NCBI GenBank assembly: GCA_936440205.1
Contig: OW387136.1
Span: 32,035,927-32,099,926 of the forward strand
DNA from: Lepidonotus clava
Taxonomy: Eukaryota > Annelida > Polychaeta > Phyllodocida > Polynoidae
Length of the DNA stretch: 64,000 bases
Direction of reading: 5' to 3'
Made by a program: the position numbers and the translations under genes. Shown here one piece after another: positions 22,942 through 33,229 of this stretch. The notes under the pieces were generated by a model. The model was not told the DNA's origin. It searched no databases and worked only from the letters and a program-made list of their open reading frames with translations. The first letter of the stretch is position 1, and every line of letters starts with the position of its first letter.

Positions 22942-25639
22942 GTTTTTGATGCTTTAATGTATAAAAACAAAATGCACCCCATATCAGCTTGGGTAACATT
23001 GCTTTCGTACGAAAATAAAGAAAGCATCCTCGTCATATCAAACAAAACAGAACAGAACCATATCTACGTTTGACTCTGAGTTCCTACATACTAAACAGAA
23101 AATCTTGAATGACGGTCTTGTTCATATATACATGATTATACCGAGTAAATATAAGCAGGATACCAGTCCATGGATTTCCTTGGTGAATGGTCTGGCGAGC
23201 TTATAGATATTATATAATGGGTCGAAGTGTGTTAAGTGTGCATTAAAATGACTCAGGATTTAATTGTATAATTCTGTACTTGTCTCAGGTTCTGTGTAAA
23301 TCTGTAAAGTATATTGGGTTTGATACGGTTTATACTTAGAATTATTTATAGTGATAAAACATCTCACTTGAGATCTGGCATAAATGAAATCTTCAATGTT
23401 GATTCAAAAAGTATAGTTTATACCCAAATTGATTTGAGTGACGTTTGATGCACTGATTTTGCAGGTTTTATATCAGATGCAGAAATGTGTAAGATAGTAC
23501 ATACAGACTAGAAATGTGGTTGCCACAGATTGGAAGGGTGTTCATGCATAATCTAGGGTAGTTAGAGTAAACACTATCTATAAAAAGTGGTAATATATAA
23601 ATGGTTTTCAAGGGAAGGAATACAATATACGAGTTTCTCTTTCCCGTCTTCTCACCGTTGCAGTATATAGATCTAATTTCTTCCATGACTTTGAAGCAGC
23701 TGCTCCTTCGAAATTCCTCTTATTCTGATTCATGACTTCCAAGGATTTCTAATGTTTGGCAGGTTTTACTGTTTTTGAAATGCTCTACCGACATAACATC
23801 TCTAATCAGATCTGTTCTAGTTTGGTGTGACAGTGGAATATTTGTTGTTTCCACAACTATTATATACTGAAAGACATTTTTTCCTGTGTGCATTTTGTGT
23901 ATATTTACAGATTCACTTGTGCTAAAATTTCGAGACGCATATATAGACTCTACTGTTGATGTACATTTATATAAGCTTGTAGATCATGCTTTCTACTTTC
24001 AACACAGTCATGCTTTCTTTTTCCCCTGAAACACTACACCGGTATGAATGTTCGCACAAGTTGGATGATGTCAGTTATAATTATGGAGAAGATACAAATA
24101 AAAGATATTTTTCACATAAATCTGTCTTGTTTTGATATTTATAGAGTATTAACATATTGCTAGCACTAGCAGTCCATTCCCCCTAGCTGGTAACAGTTTG
24201 TATGGTCGAAGATTTTGCGAGTAATTGGAATTATGGCTGTGCTGACGAATTGTTTTTAACCTCAATCTCCTTGGGTATTCAACTACACTTTATGTTTTTT
24301 GGGAGTCCGTTGTTATATCTTTATAGTATAGTAGCTAATGGTGGGGACTCCCTCAATCAGTCATGTCTTTAACCATTTAATTCTCTTTGTTTCTCCGGCA
24401 TCGCTGTCGATGCCGTCGTCTCCGGTCAAGCCCGGAGTGTTGTGTTGGTCATTTAGGTGGATCACAAGCTATGTTATTCTATCACTCAAATCATGCTCAT
24501 ACCAGTAACCAGCTTCAGTCAGAAAGGGTGTTGTCAGGTTGACCCTGTATGTCCTTGGAGAGTGTTGGTGTTTAACCTTGATATGAATGGAGAATTTGCT
24601 ATGTAGGCCACACCAGGACTCTGCTTGCAGATTGATGCACTGCCATATATGGTAAGGTCTCCTGAACTATAGTCTGTTCTGTGAGATTGGGGTCATTTTC
24701 AAATTGCAGATATTTCATTTTCAAAGGATCTTTGTATGAAGTAATTGGAAGAACTGGATGTTATAGAAATGCTATAATGGCAAAGATAGAGACCCAAATG
24801 AAGTTTTAAGGGTCCTTCCCTTTATCATAAATTTAAAATTTCAGATTTCTTGGAGGCCAGTGGCACCCCTTCAACTTCAAATATATAGGTGCTACACATT
24901 ATTTAGGAGCCTCGGATCCCCGTGCCCATGCTATTTCAACCCCTGTTTAATAAGAATCTCATCCACTTCAAACACTTTTATATTACTCATGATATAAACA
25001 AAATATCAAAGAATAAACAAACATTGATCTTAACTCTTGTTTATGATACGCATCAGACCACTTCCTCATCATTTGTACTATCTTTACTTTGATTCTGCTA
25101 CTACGAACATTAATTTTGGCATAGAGACAACTCTATTTTCAAAGACGTTTTCTGGAGAATAAATATCTTTATCTATAAATTTCATATCAAAGATAGGAAT
25201 CCTTTTCAATGGTCCATTTTCTTTACTAGACAAAAATTCGAATAGCCGGAGATTTTCGGTTTTGTAACCGATTCTCTTCTTCCATACTTCCACCTGTGAC
25301 CTTGTCTCAATGACTGGTTACACAATCTCATGTTCAGCAGTTGAAGGGCATTGTCCTCCAATTGTTGTTACAATCAGTGCCTCAGCTAAATAGCCCTTAC
25401 CCCTTCAAATTGGGACCACCACTGTCACCTGCAGGTGGTCAGCTTCATATTTATCTATCCAGTTATCATCTATACGGCAGAGGCGAGTCTCAGGATTTCG
25501 GGGGAATACCAGGCCATCTGCGCATCGCGTCGTGAGGAGAGCAACGGGAAATGTTGGGGTCAGCTCCAAGCAGATCCCCCTTACAACGCATTGAATTGCA
25601 GTTGTGGAACCTCTGCCTGGAGAACGTCAAAAAGGGATT
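22942..25639. other. 3' untranslated and intergenic DNA
   Basis: AT-rich, no supported gene. Two short open stretches, 25084-25293 (minus) and 25435-25563 (plus), have exon-like composition and an upstream AG, but no partner exon or recognisable protein. Confidence 0.45.
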
Positions 25640-25905
25640 CCCAAGAATTGTGAATTATCTGTGCTTTCCACATCAATTTTAAGACCTGTTTAGGATTTAT
25701 GAATTTATTGTCGAACTTTTCCTTGTTTACCGTATGAAGATTAGAGCAATATCTAAAAGTTAGAGCGAAATAACCTGTTTGTCCCCATACATAGTCATAG
25801 TAAATGACCCCAACATTTCCATTCACGATTTTGCCGCAAAATGGACGCGCGACATCAGGTTTTGAGACCCTCATCTTTAGTATAAAGAATATACCGGTCT
25901 CCCAT
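25640..25905. repeat. Dispersed repeat, copy B (related to 6.56-6.91 kb)
   Basis: Diverged copy sharing GCGAAATAACCTGTTT, CATTCACGATTTTGCCGC, AAAATGGACGCGCGA and ATATACC in the same order as the first copy. Same orientation in the window. Confidence 0.6.
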
Positions 25906-26357
25906 GTGGTCCAGCTCTTCGTACAATCATTACTACACAAGATATTGTCATAAGACGAGATGATAATGAAATGAGATTGCAGGCATGCCAGCCACTAAGG
26001 GTAATTTCCGCGGAATTTATTAAAAAACCCTTAAAACCTCAATTTTTAAGGTGAAATAGATCTATTATACCGTTCAAACCAGGGAAAGAATGGTTTCCTA
26101 TCAAAATATAAAAAGGAATTTTGATCTTTACCATGTCAGATTTATCCCACTATGAACGACTCGTACTTTTGTGACCCGGCCCTACTATAGTTGTCTAGTT
26201 ATGCTAAGTGACCTGTCATTGAGATATAAGTATGATTGTACTGTATGGTTGAAAACTGAAGATGAAGGCAGTGAATGCCGAATTTGTCTAAAACAATTAG
26301 TAATATTATATTATGAATGTATATCTACTTCTTGTATTCTTTGCACGATTAATATGA

Positions 26358-29213
26358 ATGGATGAATTAAAAAGACTAACGAGAGCAAAAGGCATGCATT
26401 TAATGAATCTAAATCTACGTAGTATTGTGAATAAATGGGACTTAATTAATGCAACATTTCATGACTCGAACTTACATATTATTGGTTTCACAGAAACATG
26501 GCTACATGATCTATTACCTTCTTCACTATATGATTTGAAAAATTATACACTTACAAGACAAGATAGATCATGGAAGCAAGGTAATAACAAAGTTAAGAAA
26601 GGAGGAGGGGTATGCATGTTTATACATGATTCAATTAATTTTTCTGATGCAAGTTATTCTCATTTTAATTCCAGTACTAGCGATATTGAAAGCCAATGGA
26701 TTGTCTTGAATCAGAAACCTAATAAGGAAATTTTAATTGGAAATATCTATCGGCCACCACAAGGAAATATACAACAATTTTTAAACTATTTAACTACAGT
26801 AATCGATAGTTTAGATTTATCTAAAATGGAATTGATATTAATGGGAGATTTTAATGTCGATTTCCTTGATAGTATAAGTCCAAGTACTAAGGAATTAAAG
26901 TCGTTTATAAATGACTATGGATTGAAGCAGTATATTAAACAACCTACCCATTTTAGTATAAACAAGAATAGCTGTATTGATTTGATAATTTCAAATTCAA
27001 CTATCATTTCACAATCAAATGTATGCAATTTTAATATTAGTGATCATCAGGCTGTTTTTATGACTAGGAAACGGTATAGACTTAAAAAGGTTAAATGTGA
27101 ATTTGAAGGACGATCATATAGAAATTATGATAAACTACATTTTCATAATTATTTGCGAAATATTCAGTAGAATGAATTTTATGATGAGCCTGATATTGAA
27201 CAAAAATGGACGAATTTTATCCAACAAATCGTTTCTTATTTAGACCAGCATTGTCCGAAAAAGAAATTTAAGATAGCAAAAACTAAAGAACCTTGGCTTA
27301 CACCTGATCTAATTGAATTAATAAAGGATAAGGATCGAGCTCTAAAAAAGGCTAAGAGAATGAAAAACAGAGATAATATAGATCTCTGGAATACTGCTAA
27401 GAGGTTACGAAATCGATGTGTAAATCGTATACGCAGGGCCAAGGCAGATTTTATTAAAGGAAATATGGAAAATAATACGACAAATCCAAAAAAATTCTGG
27501 AAAAATATTAGACAAGTGTTTCCGAAAAATAAAGTCAGCAATAAGGGATTTGTTTTAGAACATTTGGATACAGGGAAATTAGTTGATCAAGAAGATATAC
27601 CAAATTTTATAAATGAATATTTTGTAGGAATAGGTGTTAAACTAGCTGAGAATTATCAGGATACGTGGTCTTATGATGGAGTCCAAAATGAATTTTTATT
27701 GCATGATTTTCATACATCTACCCAGGAGGTCCTTGAACTCTGTAGAAAAATCAATATAAATAAATCATCAGGAATAAATGGCATATCTACAATGGTCATT
27801 AAAGATGCTCTAATTGAATGTGCAGACAAAATAAGTGATATGTTTAATTACTGTTTTGATATAGGAAAAATTCCGAAAAACTGGAAAACTGCTAAAGTAA
27901 CCCCATTACAAAAGCCAGGTAATAAGTTTTTGGTAAATAACCTACGACCAGTTTCAAATCTTCCTGTTATAGTGAAGATAATAGAGAAAATTGTACATAG
28001 GAGTTTAATGTTGCATCTTAATCAGGGCAATAGACTGAATGAGAAACAGGGTGGTTTTAGACCTGGACATTCTACTATAGGTACAACCGCGAATTTTATA
28101 AATGATATTTATGAGAATATTAATAAGAAACAAGTAACAGTGGCTCTTTACCTTGACTTAATGAAAGCATTTGATACTGTAAACCATGATATCTTAATAT
28201 CAAAACTAGTACAAAATGGGATACGAGATGATGCACTTTCATGGTTGAAAGATTATTTGTCAAACAGATCCCAGTTTACATTTGCTAATGATAAATTGTC
28301 AGATACCTGTGATGTATTATGTGGTGTTCCCCAAGGAAGTGTTCTAGGGCCACTGTTGTTCTTAGTTTATATTGATGATATTACTTCTGTGATAAAAAAG
28401 TGTAATGTATCCTTATATGCTGATGACACCGTACTGTACTATACTGCTACTGATTTTACTGATGTAATGACTACTGTACAAAGTGATTTGAATAATGTAT
28501 TTAAATGGTGTTGTAAAAACAGGTTGACTATAAATCCGAAAAAATCAAAATACTGTATTTATGGTATGAAGTCATTAGTTAAAAAATGTAGAACCCAGAT
28601 AATAGATTTATCCCTGAACAATCAGACACTGGAAAATGTGTGTTCATATAAGTACCTAGGGTTCATACTAGACGAGAATTTGAATTTTAATAAGCACATT
28701 ACGGAATTATCACACCAATTATCGCATAAATTATTCATCTTTATGAAAGTTAGGAGATATTTAACTCAAAATGCTAGTATAGTGATTTTTAAGTCAATGT
28801 TTTTACCTATACTAGAGTATGGAGATGTGATCTATAGAGGTACAACTCAGAAAAATATTCAACGTATCGAGAGATTTTTCTACAGATGTTTACGCGTCTG
28901 CATAAATGATAATAACCTCACGAAAATACAATTATGTAACAGTTGTAAAATTTTATCACTTACTGATCGATATGATTTACATCTTTTAATGTTTATGCAT
29001 AATTATTTAGGGAATGATAAGTATATTAAAACCAAGGTGAGGCAAACAAGATTGCATGAGGCACCTGTTTTTAACACATACCAACCTAAAAACGAGAAAA
29101 CCAGATTAAACATCTTTTATAGAGGTGCTATTTACTGGAATTCTCAACCTGCTGATATCAGACAAATTGAAGACAAAAACTTATTTAAATCCAAATTGAA
29201 AACATTGAAATAA
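26358..29213 (+). pseudogene. CR1/Jockey-like LINE: endonuclease and reverse transcriptase frame with one internal stop
   Basis: Non-LTR retrotransposon polyprotein. The N-terminal segment is an apurinic-type endonuclease: MNLNLRSIVNK, ETWLHD, NIYRPPQG, MGDFNVD and SDHQAV are visible. The RT domain has PLQKPGNKFLVNNLRPVSNL, LYLDLMKAFDTVNHDIL, GVPQGSVLGPLLFLVYIDDI and the catalytic SLYADDTVLYY. An in-frame TAG (27168-27170) separates the endonuclease from the rest; the frame is otherwise open on both sides, so this looks like one young nonsense change. No ORF1 is seen upstream, and the 3' untranslated region is short before the T-run at 29231. The clade (CR1, L2, Jockey or Rex1) is inferred by motif style only. 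Confidence 0.88.
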
Positions 29214-29230
29214 TTTTACTACCACAAAGT

Positions 29231-32200
29231 TTTTTTTTTTTTTTTTTTTTTTTTTAAGAGCAGAGCTTTATTCACTTATAAATGTTACAGACAATACTTT
29301 TTAACATTCTGCTTCCACTTTTTTCTTCTGTATATATATGTTCTCAGAAATACCATAAACATGTCTCAATATTCCTACAGAAGTCTTGAAATATATAAAG
29401 AAAAAAAAACAAAAAAGAGGAACAATCCAAGTGGTATTTTAAATATATGAGTCTGGTTATGATTCATTAACTCCAGTCTACCATGGCACAAAAGATCTAC
29501 ATAGATGATTAAACAAGCAACAATAATAAGCAATTGTACTAATGCACATTCTGTTATGATAGATTTCAATGAAATTACGAAGCATGTATTCTTGACAGTA
29601 GCTGGTCTGATGGTACTTTCTCTTTTTTCTTTCCTTCTATTCTCCCTATGTACCTTTCGACTGATAGTTTACAACTCAACTCATAAATCCATTGATATAC
29701 ATCAAGATATCCTTCATGAAATAGCCGTTGTCTATATATATAAAATTTAGCCCAGAGAAATATGAAATTTATAGTTTTTGCCCTCTCTGTCAAATTTATC
29801 AACCCAAAAATATAGTCTAATTCTGAGAAATCCTCCAAACAATAACCTAATACGTTTCCCACCCACTGCTTTATTCTCTTAAGAAATTTATGAACAGATG
29901 GACATGAAATAAAAAAGTGGGTTATTGTATCCTTTTCTCCACACACTTTACATTTATCATCAGCAACAACCTTTCGTTTACATAAATAATCTTGACAAGG
30001 AACAATACGATGAATTATTTTAAATTGAAGGGACTGTATTTTAGTTTCCCGAGAGGCTTTAAATGCCATACAGTTAACCTTCTGCCATTCTTCTACACCA
30101 AATGCAATTTCAGGAAAATCTCTCTGCCATTTTTCATGCCAATGGAAGTTAATTTTTTGTCCACTGCAAATGATACCATATAGAGTCTTTGATGTACAAT
30201 TCAATATGTTCAAAGGTTTATCTTCATGATGTATGTATATATCTCTAAATGATACATTTTGAACATCAATAGTCTTATTCTTGACCCATGGGATAGCCGC
30301 CTTAATTTGTAGAACTTCCAGAAAATTGCACTTCATGCCATATACTTCCTTAATCGTTTTATCATCCATCAATTTCCCCTGCTCTGAGATCAGATCTGCA
30401 ACCTTCAATATACCTACACTCTTCCAATTATGCCAATCTACCACTTTTCTATTTATTAAAATTCTCTCATTTCTCCATAATATCTCATTTTGTATTTCTA
30501 TATCAAAGATAGGACTCTTGTTATAAAAATTATTCCAAGATACCCATAAGTGTTTGTAAAACAAATTACAGATATCTTTTCCTAGCCTTCTATTCTTAGT
30601 AGTAAATGTTATATAAAGAGAATCATCAACATTAAATATCTTCCTAGGATAAAAGGTCCATGATTCAAAGTCATTACAACACAGTCTTTTAACCCAAGAT
30701 ATTTTAGAAGCCAAAACCATTGACTCGAGGTCAAGCAATCCCATTCCTCCATCAGAGATCTTCCTGCACATTGTTACATATGCTACCCTGTTCACACTTG
30801 AAGACCATATGAATGAACATATCATTTTTTTAAATTCATCAAAGACTCTCCTAGGAGTAAAGGTTATAGATGTTGGATATAGCAATATTGGTATAAGCAA
30901 GCTGTTTACTACTACCACTTTTCCTTTAATGGACAGATTTCTATTATTCCAACCTTGGCAGATTCTTTCACACTTCTTCAATTTCTCCTCAAAATTCCAT
31001 TTATACCTTGTACTCTCATCACAGATTTTGCCGATTCTCACACCAAGTAGCACCAAACTCTCTACTATTTCAAAGGGCATATTTCTTTCTACAGAGGAAT
31101 TTCCTTGCCCAAGGGGCAACAGTTTTGTTTTGTGCTTATTCACAGTCAGACCAGAATACCTTCTAAATCTTTCTAAGCAGTCAAGAATACGAAACAAATC
31201 AGACTTACTTCTACAATAACATGTTACATCATCAGCAAAGAGGGAAATCTTTATCTCCCTAGTACCTAAGGCGATCCCTCGAATGGTCTCCTCCTCCCTT
31301 ACCATAATTGCTAGGACTTCTACTACAATAACAAATAAAAATGGGGATAAGCAACAACCCTGTCTTGCACCTCTTGCTGGGGAGAACCAAGATGTGTTAT
31401 AGCCATTATTAGTAATACATGTCTGAGCACCATTAAATATAACTCTTATCCACTGTATAAAGTTTTCCCCAAACCCAAACAGTTCCAAAGTTTCGATTAT
31501 ACAGTCCCATGATACTGAATCAAATGCTTTATTAAAATCAAGGGCTAAAAGCCAAGGCTGCTCCCTTTCTATCATAGAGTGTTCTATCAAATCTTCTGCC
31601 AGTCTTATATTAGTTCCAATGTATCTGCCTTTCATAAATCCTGTTTGATCTGAGTATATAATATCTTTAAGGGGAACCTTAAGTCTGCTTGCTAAGGCTT
31701 TGGTCAAGATTTTATAATCTGTGTTTAATAAGGTTATGGGCCTCCAGTTGGATAGTTTATGTTTATTTGTTGCTTTTTTGGGAATAAGGCGGATTATCCC
31801 CCTTCTTTGTTCTTTACTAAGGATACCATTATCATAAGAGAATTTGAAACTCTGAATCAAAAGATGTTTGATATCTTGCCAGAAAAACTTATAAAACTCT
31901 ACTGTCAAACCATCTGAACCAGGGCTTTTGTTACTTTTCATAGAACAAAGAGCTTTATAATACTCATCTTCAGGTAGCTCCCTATCAAGTACATCCCTTT
32001 GTTTATCTGATATCTGGGGAATTTTAGATTTGTTTAAACCACTTTCAAGCGCTGACCTATATGACTCATTTTCAACTGAAGAGTAAAGTTCTTCATAAAA
32101 AGTCTTTAAAGTACTCATTATACCTTGAAAATCTGTTGTTATTACACCGTCTTTAGTTTCAATAGCTGTAATCTTCTTCTCTAATGCTCTAATTTTTTCT

Positions 32201-32602
32201 AAATTTAGAAAATATTTAGTAGGTCTTTCACTATGACTTGACCAGTTAGCCCTAGATCTCAAAATTGCTGCTTGAGCTTCTGAACTCTTTCTCACTTCCA
32301 GTTCTCTCTTATAAGACATAAGTTCCTCTTCTACATATTCTCCCTCGTCAAGCTTACAAGTAAGTTGGACGATTTTCTTATCAAGCTCCCGTTCTTCTTT
32401 CTTCTCCTCAGTTCTTTTCTTCTTACTATATTTAATTGAAAGACCTTTGATCTTATACTTTGTATAGTCCCACAAATCATTTGGATCTAGTTCTCTGACT
32501 GAGGACATCTCCTCCATGACATTCTTTACCTCATCTACATATGCTTTATCTCTTATCAGATTATTATTAAACTGTACTAATGGCTCAGTACTTTTAATAT
32601 AT
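29231..32602 (-). mobile_element. L1/Tx1-like LINE, lacking its 5' part
   Basis: On the minus strand it ends in a poly-A tail (the T-run at 29231-29255), preceded by ~320 bp of 3' untranslated sequence. The open frame extends upstream of the first Met (in-frame codons NNNLIRDKAYVDEVKN) to the edge of the LTR at 32603. The endonuclease half and ORF1 are absent, so the copy is either 5'-truncated or cut by the LTR insertion. It abuts the 3' end of the plus-strand LINE. Confidence 0.82.
29575..32517 (-). CDS. L1/Tx1-like ORF2 C-terminal part (reverse transcriptase)
   Basis: 980 aa from the first Met. RT signatures: SNKSPGSDGLTVEFYK, NWRPITLLNTDYKILTKALA, LALDFNKAFDSVSWD, ARGARQGCCLSPFLFVIVVE and the catalytic ISLFADDVTCY (FADD near residue 427). 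A zinc-finger-like CKVCGEKDTITHFFISC (C-x2-C...H...C, about residue 857) is typical of the L1/Tx1 C terminus. The long intact frame implies a young copy. Active retrotransposition is unlikely without the endonuclease portion. Confidence 0.9.
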   Translation of the reverse strand: MEEMSSVRELDPNDLWDYTKYKIKGLSIKYSKKKRTEEKKEERELDKKIVQLTCKLDEGEYVEEELMSYKRELEVRKSSEAQAAILRSRANWSSHSERPTKYFLNLEKIRALEKKITAIETKDGVITTDFQGIMSTLKTFYEELYSSVENESYRSALESGLNKSKIPQISDKQRDVLDRELPEDEYYKALCSMKSNKSPGSDGLTVEFYKFFWQDIKHLLIQSFKFSYDNGILSKEQRRGIIRLIPKKATNKHKLSNWRPITLLNTDYKILTKALASRLKVPLKDIIYSDQTGFMKGRYIGTNIRLAEDLIEHSMIEREQPWLLALDFNKAFDSVSWDCIIETLELFGFGENFIQWIRVIFNGAQTCITNNGYNTSWFSPARGARQGCCLSPFLFVIVVEVLAIMVREEETIRGIALGTREIKISLFADDVTCYCRSKSDLFRILDCLERFRRYSGLTVNKHKTKLLPLGQGNSSVERNMPFEIVESLVLLGVRIGKICDESTRYKWNFEEKLKKCERICQGWNNRNLSIKGKVVVVNSLLIPILLYPTSITFTPRRVFDEFKKMICSFIWSSSVNRVAYVTMCRKISDGGMGLLDLESMVLASKISWVKRLCCNDFESWTFYPRKIFNVDDSLYITFTTKNRRLGKDICNLFYKHLWVSWNNFYNKSPIFDIEIQNEILWRNERILINRKVVDWHNWKSVGILKVADLISEQGKLMDDKTIKEVYGMKCNFLEVLQIKAAIPWVKNKTIDVQNVSFRDIYIHHEDKPLNILNCTSKTLYGIICSGQKINFHWHEKWQRDFPEIAFGVEEWQKVNCMAFKASRETKIQSLQFKIIHRIVPCQDYLCKRKVVADDKCKVCGEKDTITHFFISCPSVHKFLKRIKQWVGNVLGYCLEDFSELDYIFGLINLTERAKTINFIFLWAKFYIYRQRLFHEGYLDVYQWIYELSCKLSVERYIGRIEGKKKEKVPSDQLLSRIHAS

Positions 32603-33179
32603 TGTCATGTTATATAATCCAACAAGGATCAGGCTTAGCAAGTCTACTTCTAGTCTACTCTTAGAAAGAAATATCTTGCGCTCCTAGCGCCACCTGTTAA
32701 CCAGTATAAAAGGTGTCGCAAAGTGGGGAGCAGTTAGTTTTAGTGAGAATGTCAGCTAAGTAAGTTTAGCCAAGGAGTTATACTTGGAGTAAGTACATCG
32801 GCTCCGTGTAACAGACTGGAGTTTACCAATACCCATTACCTCGGACATAGGATTGTGATAGAGCTGAGTACTAGAATGGTCTAGAAGGTGTTAGAGCAAC
32901 TCGTGTTCTAAATGTGGTTGATTGCTGATAGGAGATGGGAGGTGGACTGATGAAGACTTATACATGGTGGCTTTGACTCGGGATGAGATGTTTATTGAAT
33001 AAAAACCCTTTCATATTAAGAAGCTCCCTCATCGTTCATTTCTTTTGAACTATTGGGAAGTGAACGGACAAACTTTAAACGCAGTCTGAATTACTCAGGC
33101 ATTCTGGAAAAACAACTCATGAAGACTTGGATATACACGAACCTTACGCAGTCTTAAATCAAACATTAACAATAGTTCA
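32603..33179 (+). repeat. Probable LTR (577 bp)
   Basis: Begins TGTCATGT and ends AGTTCA, with TATAAAAGG at 32705-32713 and AATAAA at 32998-33003, which is the order U3-R-U5. TTGGTGGAGATTACCCG follows and could be a primer-binding site. No second copy is present in the window, so the LTR call rests on layout. It appears inserted against or into the L1-like frame. Family not determined; treat as a fossil LTR element without visible pol. Confidence 0.55.
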
Positions 33180-33229
33180 TTTGGTGGAGATTACCCGAAA
33201 CATGACTTGTGCCGTTTTGCTCATCCTTG

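Noticed and set aside
25084-25293. Possible terminal exon on the minus strand (69 codons)
   Set aside because: A CAG acceptor precedes it, but no upstream exon or known motif supports a gene.
25435-25563. Possible plus-strand exon (VVSFIFIYPVIIYTAEASL...)
   Set aside because: The acceptor is good and composition exon-like, but there is no GT donor in the right place and no partner exon.
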